From NCBI GenBank assembly GCA_938009235.1, contig CALLIK010000002.1:124001-188000 (forward strand): DNA of 64,000 nt. The letters run 5' to 3'. The DNA comes from an uncultured Caulobacterales bacterium (GTDB lineage: Bacteria; Pseudomonadota; Alphaproteobacteria; Caulobacterales; Maricaulaceae). Numbering within the stretch: the first letter of the stretch is position 1; each line of letters opens with the position of its first letter. The translations under genes and the position numbers were made by a program. The notes below the pieces were generated by a model that ran no database searches, was not told the origin of the DNA, and saw nothing but the letters and a program-made list of their open reading frames with translations. Below are positions 21,914 to 32,489 of the stretch, piece after piece.

Positions 21914-22986
21914 TAGCGTGCGTCCACTTCAGTTTCAGATTTAGTTTCAGTTTTGGTTTTGATCTCAGGCCGGAATGACTCTTGCCCCCACCCGCGATAT
22001 GTCAGGCGCAGGGCACCCGTGTCCACCCCATCATACCGATATGTTCGCGCACGTTCAGCAAGCCCTACTTGTGTTGTGACTTCGACAAAAATGGCTGAGA
22101 CCTCTATGCTCACTCTATCGAGGTTCAAGTCTTCAACGGTTATTTCAGTCTTCTTCGTCTCCAAACCAGACGCCGAATATCCTGTCAAAGGCGGACGGTC
22201 ACGTATTAACATTTCAGCAGCAGGAACGGCATCCTCACCAGATGAAGACCCTGAAATCGCAACCGCAAGAACGGCTAGTCTTTCAGGCTGCAAACTATTC
22301 ACATTCACACTCATCGCCGTCGTATCACCATTTTCGTCTTGAGTACTTGGAGGTCCCGTACAGACGAAAGGTTGGAAAAGCTCCCAAAGGTCTTCGTCCA
22401 TGCCGTTCAAGGCGCGCATTTCATCAGGGCTTCGTAGGGCCGTGTCCGCGGTGCGATACGGAGGCTTGCGGCGCAAGTAATTTCCATCTTCCGCGCCGCC
22501 AGGTGTAAGTTGTTGATCTGGGTCCTGCCAATCCACGAGAGCGCTCGATAATGCGACAGCTTGGTTTTGCGGTACGCCAAGCAGTTTCGCTAGTTCCGTA
22601 AACTCCAACATAGCCTGACCATTTTGCTCGCCTGTTTCAAACAGGACGGAATTTAAATTGAAGCAATGACTCGCATCTTTAAGCGTCAGTGTAATCGCGC
22701 CGCCAGGCGTTGGTAAAACTAAAGGCGCATTCGCTTGCAGGAGGGCTGATTTCGCAGCGGGTTCCATCTCTAGGAAATCCGTCTCTAAATAGGCCGTGAT
22801 AAAATCCTCAGCCCCGCGCGCCTGCCAATCAACTTGCGCATAGGCTTGAACATTAATCGTACGCCGAACGGCCAGACGAATATCATCCATTAAAGCCACA
22901 GTCATTGCCGCCATAACCGTCATGATCAACAAAGTTGTCAGAAGGATTGTTCCTTTTTCGGATTGAGATTTGGATGTCTGGCTCAT
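21913..22986 (-). CDS. gspK: type II secretion system minor pseudopilin GspK
   Basis: KGTILLTTLLIM leader; cluster position. Confidence 0.9.
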   Translation of the reverse strand: MSQTSKSQSEKGTILLTTLLIMTVMAAMTVALMDDIRLAVRRTINVQAYAQVDWQARGAEDFITAYLETDFLEMEPAAKSALLQANAPLVLPTPGGAITLTLKDASHCFNLNSVLFETGEQNGQAMLEFTELAKLLGVPQNQAVALSSALVDWQDPDQQLTPGGAEDGNYLRRKPPYRTADTALRSPDEMRALNGMDEDLWELFQPFVCTGPPSTQDENGDTTAMSVNVNSLQPERLAVLAVAISGSSSGEDAVPAAEMLIRDRPPLTGYSASGLETKKTEITVEDLNLDRVSIEVSAIFVEVTTQVGLAERARTYRYDGVDTGALRLTYRGWGQESFRPEIKTKTETKSETEVDAR

Positions 22987-23645
22987 AAGCCCAACTCGAA
23001 CAAATGAGTTGTCTCACGCCCGCGTAGGTCTGTGATTAGGACCTCTAAAGCAGCAACCTCTGTCTCAGAATAATCACTCCCATCATTAGGCACGGTCCAA
23101 TTATCCAGCCGAACATCCACACTCAAAACCCGAGATACATGATAAATCTGCACATCGCGAATGTTGTCGACAATAACGCGACTTCTCCATAAGCCTAATT
23201 CAGACGGGTTTTCATGCGGCAGGCTTTCGCGGATGAATTGTCCATCGCGGAACATATATCGCACGCGCTCAGCTTGGCCTCGCTTCGCACCCGCAGGATT
23301 AGATCGACCTAACCGCGTGAAGGTCAACAGCGCCTCGCCATCAGTTGTGACAAGTGTACGTTCTGCTCCGCCAAAGCCATCCCGCGCAGGCCGTAAATCT
23401 ATAGCGGACATATCAGCGCGTAAAATAGATCGAAATGCTGCCACATCTGATAGCTCTGTTGAGGCTTCGTCTAGGCGGTCTTTGGCCGCAAAAGTCTGGA
23501 ACATCGCGCCCATCGTGCCTGCGCTAATGAGAGAGAAAATAAACAGGGAAATCAAGACTTCAACCAATGTGAAGCCACATTGGTTAGGGTATGGGTGATT
23601 GGAATTTTTCTTAATGGGCTTTGTTATCTTCATCGCGATAACCAC
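22983..23645 (-). CDS. gspJ: type II secretion system minor pseudopilin GspJ
   Basis: CGFTLVEVLISLFIF prepilin leader. Confidence 0.9.
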   Translation of the reverse strand: MVIAMKITKPIKKNSNHPYPNQCGFTLVEVLISLFIFSLISAGTMGAMFQTFAAKDRLDEASTELSDVAAFRSILRADMSAIDLRPARDGFGGAERTLVTTDGEALLTFTRLGRSNPAGAKRGQAERVRYMFRDGQFIRESLPHENPSELGLWRSRVIVDNIRDVQIYHVSRVLSVDVRLDNWTVPNDGSDYSETEVAALEVLITDLRGRETTHLFELGL

Positions 23646-23974
23646 GCACGGCGCGTTACAAAGAGGGCCTCATCTTGTGAGACACTTACCTCTAATTCAA
23701 ACAATCCATCTTGGGCCGTTTTTGACGTCTCTACGCGCCAATCATATTTCTGTCCGCCCGCAGATTCTTGGCCTGAGCGCATGCCGATTTTTGGTGTTAA
23801 CATACGAGTACGAATGAGCTGATTATCGGCCACAACACTAGCGTAGGTTTTATTCGTTAGGCGTTGCGTATGCGACACTGACTGTGCACCAGCGCCAGAT
23901 AACCCAACAATCGCGAGAGAGAAAATCAGAAGCGCCGCCATGACTTCGACGAGTGTAAAGCCCGCGTCCTTCAT
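23630..23974 (-). CDS. gspI: type II secretion system minor pseudopilin GspI
   Basis: AGFTLVEVMAALLIF prepilin leader. Confidence 0.9.
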   Translation of the reverse strand: MKDAGFTLVEVMAALLIFSLAIVGLSGAGAQSVSHTQRLTNKTYASVVADNQLIRTRMLTPKIGMRSGQESAGGQKYDWRVETSKTAQDGLFELEVSVSQDEALFVTRRAWLSR

Positions 23975-24474
23975 GGTTGAAGCTCAACATTTATTTTTCC
24001 GCGCATATCAGGTGACACAAGGAAGTTTTGATCACGCCCTGATAATGAGATCGTAAAAGGCGTCACATTTCCAGTGGCATCCAGATGGATCAAAGGCACA
24101 AGCTCTTTTGTGGATGAGGCACGTGCCTTAAGGTCAATTTCTTGTCCTTCAATATCTAGTCTGACGCTCAGAATATCAAGAAAATCACGACTCGTTTCGG
24201 AAATCCACTCCCCCTCATATCGGAAAAATTCAACGCCGCTGGCATTTAATTCAACGCCGCGGACCTTTCCGTCAATGACGCTTTCACGCGCGGCAAGGTT
24301 CAAGGTTGCCGCAAGTGTTCTCACTTCGACTTGCATCGGTGACGGCGGCTTTGGCAGGTTCAAAACAACCAAGCCCGCGGTCAGCCCCAACAAGGCCAAG
24401 ACACACAAAACCTCGACAAGCGTAAAGCCTGCCTCTTTGAGTGTCTTAAATTTATTGCGTAGAGCTATTGCCAA
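23971..24474 (-). CDS. gspH: type II secretion system minor pseudopilin GspH
   Basis: AGFTLVEVLCVLALLGL prepilin leader. Confidence 0.9.
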   Translation of the reverse strand: MAIALRNKFKTLKEAGFTLVEVLCVLALLGLTAGLVVLNLPKPPSPMQVEVRTLAATLNLAARESVIDGKVRGVELNASGVEFFRYEGEWISETSRDFLDILSVRLDIEGQEIDLKARASSTKELVPLIHLDATGNVTPFTISLSGRDQNFLVSPDMRGKINVELQP

Positions 24475-24902
24475 TTCCCGATATCCGCATTTTGCTCTTC
24501 TCCGCCCGGTTCGCCATCTGCGCCAAGGGAGTAAATATCAATCTGTGAATTTTCACCTGGATTGCGATACTCATATGGATTGCCCCAAGGATCGAGTGAC
24601 ATACGTTTGATATACCCCCCCTTACGGAAGGCGGCTTCATTCGCGCCTGCAGGTGCCGCTGTCAGCGCTTCAAGTCCCTGCTGTTCAGTTGGATATTGGT
24701 TCATATCAAGATAGAACATTTCCAACGCTGTCTCGATGTTGGCAATATCGCCTTTGGCTTTCTGGAGTTGAGCTTTGCCTTGAGCCGGCAAAACATTCAG
24801 CACGACGAACGTTGTCAGCAAGCCAATAATAACAAGCGTCACCATAACTTCGACAAGCGTAAAGCCATCTTCATTTTTTTTCATTTTCATTTTCATAGTC
24901 AT
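24465..24902 (-). CDS. gspG: type II secretion system major pseudopilin GspG
   Basis: DGFTLVEVMVTLVIIGLL; C-terminal calcium-site region WGNPYEYRNPG...IYSLGADGEPGGE. Confidence 0.97.
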   Translation of the reverse strand: MTMKMKMKKNEDGFTLVEVMVTLVIIGLLTTFVVLNVLPAQGKAQLQKAKGDIANIETALEMFYLDMNQYPTEQQGLEALTAAPAGANEAAFRKGGYIKRMSLDPWGNPYEYRNPGENSQIDIYSLGADGEPGGEEQNADIGNWQ

Positions 24903-24911
24903 ATCGCCTTT

Positions 24912-26138
24912 TTAATACGCCAGCGTGTTAAGTTGTAAGATCGGAAGGAAGATAGCCGCGACGACCAATAGAACAACGCCCGCCAACAGTATGATAATTG
25001 CAGGTTCTAAAAGTGTTAGGAAGACTGTGGTTTGCGCATTAAATTCATCTTCCAAGTAGTCTGCGGACTTTGCAAACATTTTGCCCATATCGCCTGACGC
25101 TTCGCCGCCCATCACCATTTGTGTCACGAGCGGCGGAAAAACGCCTGTCTCTTTGAGGGCAGCTGACATGGGCGCGCCAGACCGAACGCGTTCAACTGCG
25201 CCCGTCATGGCATCGCGCATGACAACATTCCGAAGCGTATGCTGCGCCGTTTCCATCGCCGCTAATGCAGGCGTGCCTGCGCTCACCAAACCTGCCATTG
25301 TGCGCGAAAAACGCGCTGCATTGACGTCGCGATGCAAACGACCTGTCATCGGAACACGCAGTTTAAAGCCATCCCAACGTCGCCGCGTGAACGGGTTTTT
25401 TAGGGCGAATCTCGCGCCCACAAACAATGCAATAATCGCAATAAAAAGGAATAGACCATAAGCTTGTAGAAACTCGGACAACCAAATCGTGGCACGGGTC
25501 AGGGGCGGTAAGTCCTGACCGAACGTTTCGAATTGTTCGACCACTTTCGGGACAACGAAAATCATCAACACAACAATGACAATTAAAGCCACCGCCGACA
25601 AAACCATCGGATAGGCCGTCGCCCCTGCGATTTTACGGCGGATCGCCTGAGCGGCTTCGAGGTCATCTGCGAGGCGCAAGAGAACCGCAGGTAATTGCCC
25701 CGACGTTTCGCCCGACGCGACCATTGCCGTATAGAGATCAGAGAAAGCCTGCGGCTGACTGCGCATCGCTTGCGAGAGCGTCGCACCTTCGGTGACTTGA
25801 GATCGGATAGAGAGTAGCACGCCCTTCATGGCTGATTTTTCGAACTGTAACGCCGTGACGCGCAAAGCATCTTCAATCGGAGTCGCCGCATCTATCAAAA
25901 TCGCGAGTTGCCGTGTGGCGCGGGTCAGCTCTTTATGTTTGATTTTCCCCGAGCCGAATTTATTCGACGCTGAAATTTCGCCAGCTTTGACGCCTTTTTT
26001 TCGTGAACGGCTCAGATCAAGTGGCGTAAGCGCCCGCCCACGTAAAACATCACGGGCTTCGCGGGCACTCGCTGCCATGAGCGTTCCAGAGCGTTTAACG
26101 CCGCCCGCGTCAATCGCGTTATAATCGAAAGCGTCCAA
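24912..26138 (-). CDS. gspF: type II secretion system inner membrane protein GspF
   Basis: T2SSF domains, three TM segments. Confidence 0.96.
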   Translation of the reverse strand: MDAFDYNAIDAGGVKRSGTLMAASAREARDVLRGRALTPLDLSRSRKKGVKAGEISASNKFGSGKIKHKELTRATRQLAILIDAATPIEDALRVTALQFEKSAMKGVLLSIRSQVTEGATLSQAMRSQPQAFSDLYTAMVASGETSGQLPAVLLRLADDLEAAQAIRRKIAGATAYPMVLSAVALIVIVVLMIFVVPKVVEQFETFGQDLPPLTRATIWLSEFLQAYGLFLFIAIIALFVGARFALKNPFTRRRWDGFKLRVPMTGRLHRDVNAARFSRTMAGLVSAGTPALAAMETAQHTLRNVVMRDAMTGAVERVRSGAPMSAALKETGVFPPLVTQMVMGGEASGDMGKMFAKSADYLEDEFNAQTTVFLTLLEPAIIILLAGVVLLVVAAIFLPILQLNTLAY

Positions 26139-26141
26139 GGT

Positions 26142-27647
26142 TTAAATTGCCTCTGCAGAATGCGCCGAGCAGACACGGAGGACTTCTTCAGAACTGGTCT
26201 CGCCCGCCAAAATAGCGTCAGCACCGCTTTGCAAAAGCGTCTTTCTAGATTTGAACGCATAAGCGGCCATGTCAGTTTCTGACGCACCATCATGAATCAT
26301 CTGGCGAAGCGTGTCATCATTGATGACCATTTCGTACAGGCCTACTCGTTTTTGATATCCAATATTCTGGCACTGCATACATCCGGTTGGTTTATGGAAT
26401 GTTGCGCCAAATTTGACGCCAAGCTCTGTGCATTCCGACGCCGTTGGTTCATATGGAGTTTTACAATGATCACACAATCTTCGAACCAAACGTTGCGCCA
26501 CGAGCGCCGTCACAGTTGAGGATAGCAAAAACGGCTCGACGCCCATATCCCGCAGACGCGCAATCGCAGCCACGGCAGAATTTGTATGTACTGTCGAGAG
26601 AACCAAATGACCCGTCAGCGCGGCTTGGACGGCAATCTCGGCTGTCTCTGGGTCACGGATTTCGCCGACCATCACAACGTCAGGGTCTTGACGCAAAATA
26701 GCCCGAAGGCCCGCCGCAAAGCTCATCCCAACTTTATCGTTCACTTGAGTTTGCCCAATTCCGTCAAGCGCATATTCAACAGGGTCTTCAACCGTCAACA
26801 CATTACGTGTGCCGTCATTCAAACGAGAGAGCGCCCCATAAAGCGTCGTTGTCTTACCTGAGCCCGTTGGACCTGTGACAAGAATAATACCATTCGGACG
26901 CGCTAACATCGCTTGGAAGTCCGTCAACATTTCGGCGTCCATACCCAACTCGGATAGGCCAATGCCTTGGCTATCTTTTTCCAAAATCCGCATCACTAGA
27001 CGCTCGCCGTGACGCGCGGGCAATGTCGAGACCCGCACATCAATTTGGCGCTCGCCAAGATTAAAGGAGAAACGTCCATCCTGCGGGACACGTTTATTGG
27101 CAATATCCAAACGCGCCATAACTTTCACGCGGCTGACCAGTACAGATGCGAGCCGCGCGGGCAGCGATAATTTTTCCGTCAATGATCCATCAATGCGGAA
27201 CCGCACAGATAGGCGTTCCTCATATGGCTCAACGTGAATGTCTGAGGCGCGGGAGCGAATGGCTTCCTGCAAGATGCCATTGATCAAGCGGATAACAGGT
27301 GCATCATCTGCATCGTCCAAAAGGTCAGACGTTTTCGGCAAACCCGACGCAAGTTGGGATAAGTCCTCTGGGTCGCCAATGGCCGCGTCGGCGGAACTGT
27401 TCAAATCAGATTGCGCATAAGTTTTCGAAATCAAATTGGAAAATGCTGTTGCATCCATAGCCTCGGGACGAATGGGCCGACCAAACACGCGGCGGGCTTC
27501 AAGTAACGCCTCGCGCGCAACACCGGGGCGATGCGCTAAAACGGGAATGCCCTCATCCCCTTCGGTCACGACGATGCCATGAAGGCGCGCGAAGGCGTAA
27601 GACAATGGCGGCGCAGATGACGCAATGACAAGTGTTTCAGTTTCCAT
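26142..27647 (-). CDS. gspE: type II secretion system ATPase GspE
   Basis: Walker A GPTGSGKTTTLYG, tetracysteine CDHC/CMQC; start METETLV. Confidence 0.96.
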   Translation of the reverse strand: METETLVIASSAPPLSYAFARLHGIVVTEGDEGIPVLAHRPGVAREALLEARRVFGRPIRPEAMDATAFSNLISKTYAQSDLNSSADAAIGDPEDLSQLASGLPKTSDLLDDADDAPVIRLINGILQEAIRSRASDIHVEPYEERLSVRFRIDGSLTEKLSLPARLASVLVSRVKVMARLDIANKRVPQDGRFSFNLGERQIDVRVSTLPARHGERLVMRILEKDSQGIGLSELGMDAEMLTDFQAMLARPNGIILVTGPTGSGKTTTLYGALSRLNDGTRNVLTVEDPVEYALDGIGQTQVNDKVGMSFAAGLRAILRQDPDVVMVGEIRDPETAEIAVQAALTGHLVLSTVHTNSAVAAIARLRDMGVEPFLLSSTVTALVAQRLVRRLCDHCKTPYEPTASECTELGVKFGATFHKPTGCMQCQNIGYQKRVGLYEMVINDDTLRQMIHDGASETDMAAYAFKSRKTLLQSGADAILAGETSSEEVLRVCSAHSAEAI

Positions 27648-27843
27648 GTTAGCATAGCCTAGCGCGTTGACTGCGCGCTGGGAAGCCGCTGCGCATGACA
27701 AATCAGAGACATTAAGTCTCTTTCTGTGTTTTAATCACCCAAGGCTTACTTTATCGTTAATCGATATTAATTGTTGTTTTGCGATATGGAGCATGCTTAG
27801 ACAGAAGCCACACTACACATCCATTTGTGTTCGGGGGAATGCC

Positions 27844-28758
27844 ATGTTGTCGATTAAAAATATCTCTAAGAGTTTTGGGAACGTTCACGCGCTCAAAGAT
27901 ATCTCGCTTGATCTAAAGCCAGGTCTGTTCGGATTACTGGGCCCAAACGGTGCGGGTAAATCCACACTCATGCGAACATTGGCAACGCTACAAAATGCGG
28001 ACACTGGTTCCATCACGCTTAATGGCGTTGATATCCAAGCCAATCCAAACGCTATGCGATCTACCCTCGGCTATTTGCCTCAAGATTTCGGCGTCTACCC
28101 CCGCATGAGCGCGAAAGCCTTATTGGATCATATCGCTATCTTGAAAGGCGTCGAGCCGAAAAAAGAACGCGAGGCGCAAATTTTGTCTCTGTTAAAAAAT
28201 GTCAATTTATTGAAACATAGTTCTGCGAATGTCTCGACCTATTCTGGCGGCATGCGTCAACGCTTTGGCGTGGCTCAAGCCATGTTGGGTGACCCAAAAG
28301 TCCTCATCGTTGATGAGCCAACAGCGGGTCTTGATCCGTTTGAGCGTCAACGCTTCCTCGACCTTCTCTCCGAAGCGGGCGAAGACAAAGTCATCATTCT
28401 CTCAACTCATATTGTAGAAGATGTTCGCGATCTCTGTTCTGACATGGCGATCATGGGCGCAGGTCAATTGATTGCGCGCGGCGCACCCGAAAACTTTATC
28501 AAGACAATTGATGGACGCGTCTGGCGCAATGTCATGGATAAAGCCGAAGCCGAAAAGTTCGTAAATGTTGCAGGCTTTCTCAACAAACGTCAAAAGCGCG
28601 GCCAAACTGAAGTCTCCATGCTCGGCCTAGATTTCAACGACACCCCTCCAGCACCAGGCTTCACTAAAGTTGAGGTCAATCTTGAAGATGCCTATTTTGC
28701 CTTCCTGAATGGCCATGTGAAACAGTCCGCATTGGGAGGCACCATGTATGTTGCGTAA
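27844..28758 (+). CDS. ABC transporter ATP-binding protein
   Basis: GPNGAGKST, YSGGMRQRFGVAQAML. Confidence 0.95.
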   Translation: MLSIKNISKSFGNVHALKDISLDLKPGLFGLLGPNGAGKSTLMRTLATLQNADTGSITLNGVDIQANPNAMRSTLGYLPQDFGVYPRMSAKALLDHIAILKGVEPKKEREAQILSLLKNVNLLKHSSANVSTYSGGMRQRFGVAQAMLGDPKVLIVDEPTAGLDPFERQRFLDLLSEAGEDKVIILSTHIVEDVRDLCSDMAIMGAGQLIARGAPENFIKTIDGRVWRNVMDKAEAEKFVNVAGFLNKRQKRGQTEVSMLGLDFNDTPPAPGFTKVEVNLEDAYFAFLNGHVKQSALGGTMYVA

Positions 28759-31700
28759 GCTCCTAAAATTCGAACTCGCCTTTCAAATTAAATCTGTTGG
28801 GTTTTGGCTCAGCGTTCTCGTGATGCTCGGACTTGGATTACTTTTCACTACAGATTCTGGGAGCATTTCAGCGAGTGGTGGCGCCAAGGTTAAAATGAAC
28901 GGCGCACTACCAATTGCCCTGACGCTGTCTGGCCTTTCCCTGGCTTGTATATTTTTCGGCGCGGTTTTTGTCGTAAATAGCGTGCTGCGGGATGACACAT
29001 TCAAATCTGTTGAAGTCATTCATGCAACACCCGTCAAAACCTCGGATATGCTTATATCGCGCATGTTAGCGGCATGGTTAGCTGTGACGCTGTGCCTGTC
29101 CGCAGCCGCCATCTCAATGATGGCTGGCAAATTCATGCCTTGGGCAGACCCCGAAGTCTTCGGCCCTATTAACGTTCTGAATTACCTACAGCCTCTGGTC
29201 CTCTTTATAGCGGTCAACGCACTCTTCATCACAGCCATTTTCACAACGATTGCAGTTATGACCCGCGACAAAGCGATGGTCTATGTTAGCGCAGTTGGCC
29301 TGCTGATCCTCTATTTTGCAGCAACCGCATTAGGCGGTGACAATGCTCCCGATTGGTACGGCCCTATGGTTGACCCGTTTGGAACATCTGCCTTAGCAGA
29401 AGCGACACAGTTCTGGCCTGCCGCAGAGCAGAACACGCGCTTTGCGCCTATCACTGGTTACATCGGTTTAAACCGCCTGATTTGGGGTGGCTTCGGGTTG
29501 GGGCTATTTGCTTTATCTTTCATCAAATCGAAGCGAGGCATTGTTAAACGCCGCGTGCGCAAAAATAAATTCGCAGATGCCGTCGAAACAAAAGACATCG
29601 AACTCTATCCTATCACACCAAAATTGGGTTTCTCGCATGACTTCAAAAACTTTGGCTTGCGCCTGAAACACGAATATCTTCGCACCATCAAGTCGACGCC
29701 CTTCGTGATCATGATGGGCATTTTCATCGCGCTGTTCGGGCTTGTCCTATGGGCCAGTCAAGTGGCGATCCCAGACCCGGTCATCCCAACATCGAGCTTT
29801 ATAGTTCAGCTTGTTCTGAACTCACTCGCGATTCCCGTTCTGATCGTGATGGTCTTTTTTGGCGGTGATATAATTTGGCGCGAAAAAACGGTGGGTATCA
29901 ATGAAATTTTAGATGCGACGCCAGTCAGTAACTCAAGCTTACTTGGGGCTAAATGGGGTGCGCTCACGCTCGTGCTTTTCACAATGATTCTAGTTGGGAT
30001 TATATTTGGAATGACGGCGCAAGCCATCATGAGCGGCGGGGAGGTCGCCGTAAACCCAATGATTTATTTCAAAACAGGCCTTCTGGCTTTTGGAGTCAGT
30101 TTCACCCTACAAGCTTTCCTCGTCATGTTCATTCAGAACTTCATGCCAAACCGCATCGTTGGCATGTTGGGCGCAGCCATGATCATCATTGGCTTCACAT
30201 TCTTCATAGGTAAACTACCAATTTTCCATCCGTTGATGGATTATGGCAGCGTTAGCCCAGGCAGTCTGTCAGAAATGTCTGGCTACGCTGACTTATCACG
30301 TTTCAAAGCCTTTGGCCTGTATTGGGGCGCGCTAGCTTTGACGCTCGCAGTCGCTTCAATCTGGCTCTACCCCCGCGGCCTGCAAACTAGCATCTTCGCA
30401 CGGTCTCGCCGCATCCGGAGTGCCATCACGCTGCCAACGACCACGCTCGCAGTCCTTGGACTGGCGGGCTTCATCAGCATGGGCGTGTCCATTCAAGGTG
30501 CCTATGAAGACGGCGAATACCGCAACAAGACCCAACGCGAGAAGCGCTCTGTTGCCTATGAAAACCTCGTCAAACCTCACGAAAACGACCCGCAACCCAA
30601 TGTCACGGCTGTGAAGGCCGACGTTCAATTCTATCCAGACAATCGCGATGCGCTTGCATCAGGGACGCTCACGTTGGTGAACCCACATGACACAGCTTTG
30701 ACCCAGTTTTTCCTGCGCCCTGCCGTGGCTCATGAGGAAGACATCCGTAAATTAGATGTCATTGGCGCGACACGCGTCACCGAAGGCGAATTGGCCGAAG
30801 GTCTGGAAGACTACAGCACTCAAATTTTCAAATTCGATACGCCGCTTGCGCCTGGCGCAACCACAACAGTGGAATTTGAAACCTATTTTCATGCACCAAA
30901 ATTAGGAGACGGCGGCGTTGTTGTCGACAGTGGCACATTTGTAGATAATGGACGCGTTATACCAGGAATAGGTATTGCGAGAAATTACATGCAAAACCCT
31001 GACACGCGCCGTAAATATGATCTTCCCGAAGCCGAACATCTCCCTGTGCGCACAAATAAGGACGCGCGTGGAAGAAACTTCTTTGACCCGCATTCTCACT
31101 ATATCGACTTTGAGGCGACCGTCTGTACGGACCTTGACCAGATCGGTATTGCGCCGGGTGAGCTGCTTCGGACCTATGAAACGGACGGGCGCTCTTGCCG
31201 TGATTATAAAGCCGTTCGCCCTATCGCGAACTTCTACAGCTTCCTGTCTGGCGATTATGTCGTCGCCACAGATGAGTGGACCGCGCCAGATGGCACAGTC
31301 ATTCCGCTCGAGATTTTCTACTATGCTGCGCATGATTATAATGTGCCGCTGATGATGGAAGCGATGAAGGATAGCTTCAAGACGTTCACACGTGAATTTG
31401 GCCCTTACCAATATTCGCAACTGCGGATCGTCGAATTTCCCTACCGGAGCTTCGCTCAGTCCTTTGCGGGCACAGTGCCCTTCTCCGAGAATATCGGCTT
31501 TATGCGCGACCCTGGTGATCCAGAGGATAATAAGAGTGTCGATCTGGCGACCTATGTGACCATGCATGAAATTGGGCATCAATGGTTTGGGCATCAAATC
31601 TTTCCCGCCATGACAGTCGGCTTTAACGTCCTCTCAGAAGGTCTCACAGAGAACGCCGCCATGACAGCTTATGAGGAAGAACTCGGCTGGCAGAAAGCGC

Positions 31701-32434
31701 GCCGTCTTTTAGAGCAACGCGCCATTCAATCTTATCTGATGTCTCGGACACGTGATAAGGATGACGAGCCACCGCTCGCCAAAGCCGAAGGCCAAAGTTA
31801 TCTGGATTACAACAAAGCCAGCTGGGTATTTTGGGGCCTCAAGCAATATATGGGCGAGGCCATAATGCAGGACGCGATCCAACACTTCGTTGTGGATTAC
31901 GGTCTCAAAGGCGCGCCATATCCGACAACCCTAGAGTTGACGGACTATCTCCGCGAGGCCGCAGGTCCAGACTATGATCAGTTGATCACAGATTACTGGG
32001 ATCGCATCACCTTCTGGGACCTTGGCTTCGCGCCAGGCACAGAGCCAGAGATCACGCCAAATGCCGACGGCGGATATGACGTCACTGTTCAGATCAAAGT
32101 CGACAAATTGATCGCCTCTGAAGAAGACGGCAAGGAAACTTCCGTCGCAGAGATGGACAACGAAGGTCTGAACGAATGGATCGAAATTGGCCTCTACACG
32201 ACTGACCCCGAGGAGACATTCGGCGATGAGTGGGACGCATTAGAACGCGTGCGCGTCACCGATGAAAACTCCAGTGCCATTGAAGGCGACGATGAAACTG
32301 CGCGAACATATTCCGTCACGATTACGGTCGACAAAGCCCCTGCTTACGTCCTCATTGATCCACGGCGTTTGTTGATCGAACGCAATGTTGGCGATAATGT
32401 TCAGAAAATTGATGGCTCGCGCGCTGAGAAATAG
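28748..32434 (+). CDS. ABC transporter permease / M1-family aminopeptidase fusion
   Basis: 1228 aa: about 12 TM segments then HEIGHQWFGHQ...E gluzincin domain; overlaps the ATPase gene. Confidence 0.93.
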   Translation: MLRKLLKFELAFQIKSVGFWLSVLVMLGLGLLFTTDSGSISASGGAKVKMNGALPIALTLSGLSLACIFFGAVFVVNSVLRDDTFKSVEVIHATPVKTSDMLISRMLAAWLAVTLCLSAAAISMMAGKFMPWADPEVFGPINVLNYLQPLVLFIAVNALFITAIFTTIAVMTRDKAMVYVSAVGLLILYFAATALGGDNAPDWYGPMVDPFGTSALAEATQFWPAAEQNTRFAPITGYIGLNRLIWGGFGLGLFALSFIKSKRGIVKRRVRKNKFADAVETKDIELYPITPKLGFSHDFKNFGLRLKHEYLRTIKSTPFVIMMGIFIALFGLVLWASQVAIPDPVIPTSSFIVQLVLNSLAIPVLIVMVFFGGDIIWREKTVGINEILDATPVSNSSLLGAKWGALTLVLFTMILVGIIFGMTAQAIMSGGEVAVNPMIYFKTGLLAFGVSFTLQAFLVMFIQNFMPNRIVGMLGAAMIIIGFTFFIGKLPIFHPLMDYGSVSPGSLSEMSGYADLSRFKAFGLYWGALALTLAVASIWLYPRGLQTSIFARSRRIRSAITLPTTTLAVLGLAGFISMGVSIQGAYEDGEYRNKTQREKRSVAYENLVKPHENDPQPNVTAVKADVQFYPDNRDALASGTLTLVNPHDTALTQFFLRPAVAHEEDIRKLDVIGATRVTEGELAEGLEDYSTQIFKFDTPLAPGATTTVEFETYFHAPKLGDGGVVVDSGTFVDNGRVIPGIGIARNYMQNPDTRRKYDLPEAEHLPVRTNKDARGRNFFDPHSHYIDFEATVCTDLDQIGIAPGELLRTYETDGRSCRDYKAVRPIANFYSFLSGDYVVATDEWTAPDGTVIPLEIFYYAAHDYNVPLMMEAMKDSFKTFTREFGPYQYSQLRIVEFPYRSFAQSFAGTVPFSENIGFMRDPGDPEDNKSVDLATYVTMHEIGHQWFGHQIFPAMTVGFNVLSEGLTENAAMTAYEEELGWQKARRLLEQRAIQSYLMSRTRDKDDEPPLAKAEGQSYLDYNKASWVFWGLKQYMGEAIMQDAIQHFVVDYGLKGAPYPTTLELTDYLREAAGPDYDQLITDYWDRITFWDLGFAPGTEPEITPNADGGYDVTVQIKVDKLIASEEDGKETSVAEMDNEGLNEWIEIGLYTTDPEETFGDEWDALERVRVTDENSSAIEGDDETARTYSVTITVDKAPAYVLIDPRRLLIERNVGDNVQKIDGSRAEK

Positions 32435-32461
32435 GCACCTACATTCATCTTAAACCCTTCG

Positions 32462-32489
32462 CAGCCGCTTCATTTGGAGCGGCTGTTTT
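32462..32489 (+). terminator. Rho-independent terminator
   Basis: CAGCCGCT/AGCGGCTG stem then TTTTCGTTTT. Confidence 0.8.

Noticed and set aside
20385-27647. Type IV pilus or competence pilus locus
   Set aside because: Gene order E-F-G-H-I-J-K-L-M, GspK and GspL/M-type proteins fit T2SS rather than T4P.
30902-31597. 231-aa minus-strand ORF
   Set aside because: Antisense to the ABC/M1 fusion gene, no recognisable motif.
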